Part shown: positions 56,690 through 64,000 of the stretch, in pieces
Layout of the letters: each line of letters starts with the position of its first letter
Position numbering within the stretch: the first letter of the stretch is position 1
Origin: Datura wrightii
Lineage: Eukaryota; Streptophyta; Magnoliopsida; Solanales; Solanaceae
Assembly (NCBI GenBank): GCA_035772735.1
Contig: JASDFA010000007.1
Span: 78,937,501-79,001,500, forward strand
Direction: 5' to 3'
DNA: 64,000 bases
Notes under the pieces: model-generated
Told to the model about the DNA's origin: nothing
What the model saw: only the letters and a program-made list of their open reading frames with translations
Database searches by the model: none
Made by a program: the position numbers and the translations under genes

Positions 56690-59640
56690 TCCTTTCTTTT
56701 TGAACCGCATGACTCCCTTCATGGGGGATACCTTTAGAAATACCCAAATCGTCTACCTCAAACTCCAAATCTCTTCTCTTCACACCAACATATGATTTCT
56801 AACGACTATGAGCGGTCTTCAGCCAGTCCCTTATCAACTGAACCTTTTCCATAGCCTCATGAACTGAATCAGGTCCTATCATAGCTGCCTCACCAACCTC
56901 AAACCATCCAATGGGCGATCTACACCTCCGCCTGTAAAGAGCCTCGAATGGTGCCATCTGGATGCTGGAGTGGTAACTATTATTATAAGCAAACTCGATC
57001 AAGGGCAAGTGATCATGCCAGCAACCTTTAAAATCCATCACACAGGCTCTCAACATGTCCTCGAGAGTCTGGATTGGCCGCTCCGCCTGACCATCCATTT
57101 GCATATGAAATGTTGTGCTGAGTTTAACTTGAGTCCCAAGCCCTTTTTGGAAATACCGCCAAAACTGAGAGGTAAACTGAGTACCTTGGTCTGAAATAAT
57201 AGACAAGGGCACTCCATGAAGTTGAACCAACTCCCCAATATACAATTTGGCATAATCATCCACTGAATCTGTGGTTTTGACTAGTAGGAAGTGTGCAGCC
57301 TTTGTTAACCTATTGACCACCACCCAAATAGAATCATAATTTCGGCGAGTACGAGGTAGGCCTGTAATGAAATCCATATTAATCTTTTCCCGATTCCAAG
57401 TAGGAATGCTAATATCTTGAAGTAATCCTGCCGACCTTTGATGTTCGACTTTCACTTGCTGATAGTTCGGGCACTTGGATGGATAGAATACCTGGACCTA
57501 TGTGCCTCATGCAATATCCGGCCCCTCAAATTATCAACATCTGGAACACATAGGCGAACTTGGTACCACAGCACCCCATCTCCCCCTTGGGAGAAGACCT
57601 CCACCTTTTGACTCCGAATGGCTTCCTTCAACTTTACCGACACTGGATCCTCATCTTACCTAGCTTTCACATCCACTACAAAGGACGATTCTAATTCGTT
57701 TTGAACAACAATACCACCATCGGTAGAGTCGAGCAATCTAACTACCAACCTCACAAGTTGATGGACATCTTTCACCAACTCCTTCTTTCCCTCATCCACG
57801 TGGAACACACTCTCCATAGAGAGCCTACTACGTGTATCAGCTACTACATTAGCCTTGCCCGAGTGGTAAAGGACACTCATATCATAGTCCTTTAGTAGTT
57901 CCAACCACCTCCTTTGCTGAAGATTGAGATCCTTCTATGTGAACACATATTGCAAGCTCTTGTGGTCCATGAACATGTCCACGTGGACCCCATACAAGTA
58001 ATGCCGCCATATCTTCAATGAAAACACCACCGCGGCCAACTCAAGATCATGGGTCGGGTAGTTCTTTTCATGAACATTCAACTGTCTCAAGGCATAAGCT
58101 ATCACTTTACCATGCTGCATCAACACACACTTGAGTTTGACTCTTGAAGCATCACAATACACCATAAATCCATCCGTACCCTTCCGTAAAGTCAACACTG
58201 GTGCCAAAGTGAGTCGGGTCTTCAATTCCTGGAAGCTTTTCTCACAAGCCTCCGACCATAGGAACTTTACCTTTTTCTGAGTCAAATTGGTCAAAGGTGC
58301 AGCAATAGATGAAAAACCCTCAACAAATCTCTGGTGGTAACTCGTTAAGCCCAAAAAGCTCCTGATATCTGATGGGGTCACCAGTCTGGGCCAATTCTTT
58401 ACTGCCTTGATTTTTGGAAAATCTACCTTTATGCCCTCACTCGATACCACATGGCCCAAGAATGCTACAGAGTCCAACCAAAAGTTACATTTGCTGAACT
58501 TTGCATACAACTGACGATCCTTGAGGGTCTGAAGCACTACTCTCAAGTGAGCGGCATGCTCCTCCTCGCTTAGAGAGTATATGAGGATATCATCAATGAA
58601 CACAATTACGAACATGTCCAAATAATCCTTGAACACCCTGTTCATTAGATCCATAAAAGCTCAGGGGCATTAGTTATTCCAAAAGACATAACAACAAATT
58701 CGTAATGACCATACCGAGTCTTGAAAGCAGTTTTTGAGACGTCACTCTCCTGAACCCTGAACTGGTAATACCCGAATCTGAAATCAATCTTGGAGAAAAA
58801 CTTGGCACCCTGAAGCTGATAAAAAAAATCATCGATCCTGGGTAAAGGATACCTGTTCTTAACTTTGACCTTATTCAACTGCCGATAGTCAATGCACATT
58901 CGAAGAGAACCATCATTCTTTCGAACAAATAACACTGGTGCACCCAATGGAGGCTTACTCAGCCTACTAAAACCCTTATCTAATAGGTCCTTCAACTGAT
59001 CCTTCAACTCTTTTAGCTCGGTTGGAGACATTCTGTAAGGCGGAATGGATATAGGCTACGTGACGGGAAGAAGATCTATACTGAAATCAATCTCCCGCTC
59101 GGGAGGGACACCTAGCAAATCATCAAGAAAGACCTCTGGATACTCATGTACTACTGGTACGGACTGAATAGTTGGGGTTTCGGACTCAACATCCTTAACC
59201 CTAACTGGATGGTACATGCAACCCTTAGAAGTCATCTTCCTTGGCTTAAATTAGGAAATGAATCGACCTACAGGCACAACTGAACTACCCTTCCATTTTA
59301 ATACTGGATCACCCGGAAATCTGAGCTCTACTGACTGGGTTCTACAATTAACTAAAGAATAGCATGCAAATAGACAATCCATGCCGAGAATGAGATCGAA
59401 ATCGGTCATGGCTAACTCTATCAAGTCTGCTGAGGTGACCTTATGAAGGATTGAAACTGGGCAACCTCTATACAACCATCTAGTTATAAATGAGTCACCT
59501 ACTGGAGTACAAACTGAGAAGGGCTTTGACAAGATATTGGGACTGACTCCGAAGCTACTGGATACATATGTTGTCATAAAAGATAGGGTATCCCCCAAAT
59601 CTAGCAATGCATATACATCAACATGAAAAACTCTCAACAT
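56690..59640 (-). pseudogene. Element N pol: protease, RT, RNase H, integrase
   Basis: Protease 59640-59251 (LLDLGDTLSF, GMDCLFACY). RT 59031-58645 has RMCIDYRQLNKV and FSKIDFRFGYYQF (first catalytic aspartate kept), then a frameshift at about 58650. The 239-codon frame 58654-57935 carries FIDD at 58600-58589, the thumb (FLGHVVSSEGIKVD) and RNase H (YCDAS, THDLELAAVVFSLKIW). Integrase 57455-56799 keeps the catalytic triad blocks MDFITGL, SDQGTQFTS and AERPIQTLEDML. Near 57474 part of the integrase zinc-binding domain is deleted, and from about 56670 the chromodomain and 3' untranslated DNA are gone. Confidence 0.9.
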
Positions 59641-60884
59641 ACCAGTGACTACATCTGGTGAGGCCTCCTGCTCCTGGCGAGTGGCTAAGGAATAGAATCT
59701 GTTCTGGCGCTGACCACTAGTTGTGCTAGTAGAGGCCCCCTAATGTGCTGAGCATGGGGGAGGGGTTGCTGAACTAGAAGCTGGGCCTCAGCCCCCAACC
59801 TTCTCCTGTCTCGCAATTGGAAAATATCCGAGCATATGTCCAAGCTACCAACAATCATAACAAGCTCCCGAACCTACCAATCACTGGCCTGTGTGCCCCC
59901 GACCACATCTGTGACAAGCTGAGAAGCTGGAATCTGCGGGGCTGCTGCTCTGACCCCTCGAGCCTGATGCTCTCCCTCTCTGATCATGTCTGGGCTTGGA
60001 TGGCACACTCAATGCCTAAGATGCCAGGGCTGATGACCTCCGGTGGGTTTGCTGTCGGTGCCTACCACCAAACCTCGATTGAGAGAATATGTGATCCTCC
60101 GTCCTGGCCCTCTTGGCCTCCCGATTTCTTGAAAGTGCTGCCTCCATCTACTGGGCATACAACACCATGCGAGGGAAATCCATATCCTGGTGAAGCATAG
60201 CAATCCAACACTTCTTGTCCAAATATCCTGTTATACCATGCACAAATCTGCTCACCCGCACCCTTTGGCAAGTCACTAACTCCGGGGCATATTTCGATAG
60301 GCGAGTGAAATCTAGGGAATACTCTAGCACTGTCATCCTCCCCTTCTTCAAGTTTATAAACTAAGCTGCCTTGAGCTCCCTCATCTCCCGAGGGAAGAAC
60401 CGAACTAGGAATGCAATCTGAAACTCCTCCCACGTGATCGGACCTGCTACTGCGACCTTGCTATCCTTCCATTGTTGGAACCAAATATGCGCAACCCCCT
60501 TCAACTGGTAGGAGGCCAACTCTGCACACTCAACACTACTCACCCCCATAACTTGGGTGATCTTGACAATCTCATCAATGAAATCATGCGGGTCCTTATC
60601 TACCTTGGACCCCAGAAACTCCGTTGGCTTCATCCTTAAGAAGTACAGACTCTGGCCGCCGCTGCATTGTCATTTTGAAGAACATGGGTAACGGCCTACT
60701 GATTGACCTGTGCGGTCAAGGCCTGCGCGAGTATCTGGATAGCGGCCAGGAACTCAGCATGAGCGGCTAGCTCCGGTCCCTGAGGCTCATGAATTGGTGG
60801 GGCTGGCTAATGCTCATAACTATTTCCATCCTCGTGAACTTCACTACCTCCATTCCTCCTTCTATTCATTCTTTGAGGTGCCAT
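59641..60884 (-). pseudogene. Element N gag
   Basis: The ATG at 60884-60882 corresponds to those of M and H. Gag blocks: MKPTEFLGSKVDKDPHDF and HIWFQQWKDS (60633-60361), then TVLEYSLDFTRLSKYAPEL (60351-60148). A Q/R-rich linker and a zinc-knuckle region near 59820-59960 follow. Interrupting stops and frameshifts lie near 60645, 60360 and 60062. It is the most complete gag of this family in the window. Confidence 0.82.
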
Positions 60885-61077
60885 GATTTTGCAATCGCGA
60901 ATAGCACGAATTAGAAGGATAGAAAGACTTTTCATCGCACAACATAGATCATGAAAGAAGGGAACATTTCCCAAACGTTTAGTAGACTCTTCGTCATAAG
61001 TGTGGAGAGCTTCACACCCATGGAAAAGACTCTACTTAATGCGGATTTCAGGCACCCTAGTACACTTCAAACCTATG

Positions 61078-61089
61078 GCTCTGATACCA
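61078..61089 (-). promoter_or_regulatory. Primer-binding site of element N (initiator tRNA-Met)
   Basis: Perfect TGGTATCAGAGC on the minus strand, three bases inside the LTR end. Confidence 0.9.
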
Positions 61090-61092
61090 GTT

Positions 61093-63584
61093 TGTCACAA
61101 CCCGAATGGAGGCCCGAATCGTAGACACGGGAAAAGCGACCCCGAGAGACCCCACCTCGACCCATGGCATAAGCATACAACTAACTCATTCCATAAACTA
61201 AAGAAAACATGAATATAATCTCAGCAGAAGTCTAAAACAACATCACATCAAAATAACATCTGAAGCTACACATACATTGGTCTGAAAAGAATCTAATCTG
61301 GACGAGTTGATGGGACAAGACGCCAACTAACTCAATAATGCTAAAACTGAAAATACATAAGGAACTAAATATCTACCCCTCAAAGGAAGAGGATCACCAA
61401 TCAAGTATAAGCTAATTCTGACAACTGACTATGCACGGGGCTGAGCCTGGGAGCTGGGTCCTATATCATGAAATGATACAACATAAAAAGTATGCGATCA
61501 GAATGTGGAATGTACCGAGTATACAAGGTAAGTAAAACTTCTTAAGTAAAGTAAATCATTTAAAACATGCTTTCAAATATAAGAAGAGAGTCTACATGCA
61601 TTCTTTCTGAAATAATAATCTTATCATAATGTGACCATGCATAGCTTTATAACATCATGACTGACTCGAATGACTCAAAGATCAAACATAACATTTATAT
61701 TAAAAGCTGAACAATGAGTCAATACTTACTTTTAGAACATGCATGAGTAAAGTAGTCACCATGAGTAATGAATATGCAAATCTTAATAGTATAGATAGTG
61801 GGAGACTCGTCCCTTAACCGACATACCACGATAGAGCTTACGTGGTCCTGACTATCACACTCAAGTGGGCAAAGCTGTCCAAAATCTTGCCAGGGCTAAG
61901 GATGCTACCATGATATCGATATCAAGCTCAAAGGGCCACTCGGCTAGGGATATCTCACAAGGGAGGTCCCAATAGTATAATAGTATCAACCTATGTTGGA
62001 GTGTAGTTTTGGGGGATAGAGTGATCGACCCTTAACCCTGCTCGGTGCTAGACTCTTGTCCAAAAACATGCGATGATCTAAATTGTATATAATCAAGCTC
62101 AACATCATCTATTGACGAAGCTCAACATCTTCTAATGATGAAGCTCAATATGAAATCATGCATAACTCAACATCGTATGAAACGAAGCTCAACATTGTCT
62201 ATTGACAAAGCTCATTAATGAAATCATGCATAGACTCGACATCATATGAAAATGAAGCCAACATTGTCCTTTGAAAAATCTCCATAATGACATACATCTC
62301 AATTATGAATTCATGCATATGAGAAGCTTTATTTTGAAACATACCACAAGCTAGAATTTATGAAATTAGGGAGACTTCGCTCCAAACAATGTGGTAAGCT
62401 TATTTAGGGAAAATCATCATCTTAAATAAAGATGTAGGCATTTCTCAAAGCTTTATCAAACTTAGATCAACTCGATTCATTTTGAAAGCAACATCATAAT
62501 CATGGGTAGCTTTAGAAATATACTTTTCATCATCAAATCTTATCATCATCATACATTCAACATTTTCATGAACTTCTCATCCATGGGCATTCAATTTCAT
62601 AATTTAGAAATCACAATTTGGATTGAAAACAATTTAAAGTCTACCCAAGCTTCACAATTCACCAATATAAACATAATCTAATCATGCCCATGTATAAAAA
62701 TTGAAGAATCATGCAATTTGGTAAAAACCTCATAACTTGATCATGAGAATTTCTTACGTTAGATAGAGATTTGGCGTGGGTTTGGAAGAATACACCCAGT
62801 AATGACCCTACATACCCAAGAATGGAGGATTCTAACACTTTTTGATGCCCAAGGTGAGATTCCAATGGAAACCTTCAAAACTTGCTCTAAATTCTCTTTT
62901 CAAACTCTGAAGTTTGCATGAATGGAATGAATTAGATTAGAATAGGTTTTCCCCTCTTAAAACCCTATAAAATGAGCCTTAAATGATGTAGTATAGCACT
63001 TAGGAACTTAGGAAATTATGAGAAGGCCCTTACTATTTCGCAAAAAATAACTTCCAGGTGACTTAATGGGTGACCTGATGACTCGTTACATGCCCAAACG
63101 ATCCGTCACCTTGCCCATCAAGTACACTATCTTAACTGATCACTAGGCCTTCTAACGGATGACCCAATGACTCATTACGATTGGCCACGAGTCGTGGCCA
63201 CCACTCATCAAGTGTACTGCCTTCCTTATGCCAATTATTTAAATTTCACCCAACGACTTATACCACGACTCGTTGCCTGACATGACGAGTCGTGGTATCC
63301 TTCTGTTAAGTCCATTGCCTTGCCTTTTCTATTTTTCTTATACATCCTCCCACGGATGACCTAACAACTCGTGGTGTCTGACCATGAGTCATTCCCAAGC
63401 CCGTAGGGACTCCTTTTTCCTTAATCTTTTTCCCATTCTCTCAAGCCTTCCCATGAGTCACCTAACGACTCATGGGCTCTCCTCATGAGTCGTCCAGTGA
63501 CTCATCCTGTGCCTGTAACCCAGATTTTTAGTTTTTCCCCGTTTCAACTCCCGGGTCCAATCTTTGAATTCTTGGGGCATAACA
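61093..63584 (-). repeat. 5' LTR of element N
   Basis: 2492 bp, left edge TGTCACAACCCG, right edge GGGGCATAACA. Collinear with 54163-56645. Confidence 0.9.
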
Positions 63585-64000
63585 CCTAACCGAGCCAGAG
63601 GTTGGACATCATATTCTCATTCATGATATATGCCAATTAAGAGAAACTCCGAACTAAATTTCTACATACATACATGTACTTTTAGTGCTTATATTGATGC
63701 ATAGTTTTAATTGCATAACTGTTTAGACATATTCATTCTTGTGTTTATATGCATCATTCAGAGTTAAAAATTCAGTCAGTTTGCTCTATCAATTCAGATA
63801 TACTTGTTACTTGTTCTTTCCAGCCATTTTACATACTGTACATTCAATCGTCATAATGCCATTTACCTCTACATTTTATTATGATGTAGAATCACATAAA
63901 TAGTATTGACAACAAATGTATCACTAGGATCTTCTCCTCTCAGCTTGGGTGAGGCTACCAACTATCCGGAGGGCTTCAATCATATTTATGTTTGTTTTAG
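63585..64000 (+). repeat. Probable gypsy-type LTR fragment running off the right edge
   Basis: After the TSD, the sequence has the typical downstream LTR order of this superfamily: TTTACATACTGTACATTCAA, a TTTATTATGATGTAGAATC stretch, then GGTGAGGCTACC and CCGGAGGGCTTC. These parallel 'catactcggtacattcc', 'tttcatgatacagg' and 'ggtgagtcctcat' in the H and X LTRs. The family differs and neither end is visible. No gene seen. Confidence 0.45.

Larger units (their letters stand above)
54163..63584 (-). mobile_element. Element N: minus-strand Tekay/Del-like chromovirus with deletions
   Basis: Perfect TSD CCTAA (54158-54162 and 63585-63589). All parts from 5' LTR (right) to 3' LTR (left) are in order. 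It lacks the chromodomain plus 3' untranslated region and part of the integrase zinc-binding domain, and has many stops. The two LTRs differ at many positions over the first 150 bases, so it is an old insertion. It targeted LINE-derived sequence. Confidence 0.9.

Overview
The window looks like repeat-dense nuclear DNA from a flowering plant, plausibly Solanaceae. The evidence is Ty3/gypsy chromoviruses primed by initiator tRNA-Met, an Athila-like element primed by tRNA-Asp, a plant L1-type ORF1 (DUF4283) and a 'putative plant transposon protein' ORF. I see no cellular host gene, rRNA, tRNA gene or CRISPR array. Nearly every open frame belongs to a retroelement or is a shadow of one, as expected of heterochromatin. 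Family names below rest on motif recognition, not on database searches.

The layout is a nested stack that can be unpicked from target-site duplications (TSDs). The base layer is a LINE ORF1 (6121-6241 and 52720-54162). It is split by a minus-strand solo LTR, called here LTR-X type (6242-52719, TSD GCTGT/GCTAT). Inside that LTR sit two elements. Element M is a minus-strand Tekay/Del-like chromovirus (7050-18637, TSD CTGAA) whose own 5' LTR holds a foreign solo LTR S1 (15606-17206). Element X (18818-51144, plus strand, TSD GAAAC) holds a second chromovirus, H (23206-45542), and its 3' LTR is disrupted by a 3' fragment of another, Y (46087-49810). H is itself broken twice. A minus-strand Athila-like non-autonomous element lies in its gag (25229-36869, TSD GTTGT), and a solo LTR S2 lies in its reverse transcriptase (37757-40331, TSD GTTGC/GTTCC). 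A separate minus-strand chromovirus N (54163-63584, TSD CCTAA) follows the LINE. The left edge (1-3994) is the 5' end of minus-strand chromovirus F; the right edge (63585-64000) looks like part of another gypsy-type LTR.

The chromoviruses F, M, X, H, Y and N are all decayed by stops, frameshifts, lost catalytic residues and deletions. The youngest and most interesting resident is the Athila-like element. Its three LTR copies differ by only about a dozen bases each. It encodes gag and protease (with one in-frame TAG) but no reverse transcriptase, RNase H or integrase. It carries a second intact ORF of 406 codons preceded by a plausible 5' leader intron. It would need enzymes in trans.

A further signal not explained by family labels is a GC-rich palindrome module built on CGTGTCACGGAG/CTCCGTGACACG. 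It sits just upstream of TATA boxes in the Athila-like LTR and in S2. It recurs upstream of the second ORF inside the Athila-like element, and a looser form occurs in S1.
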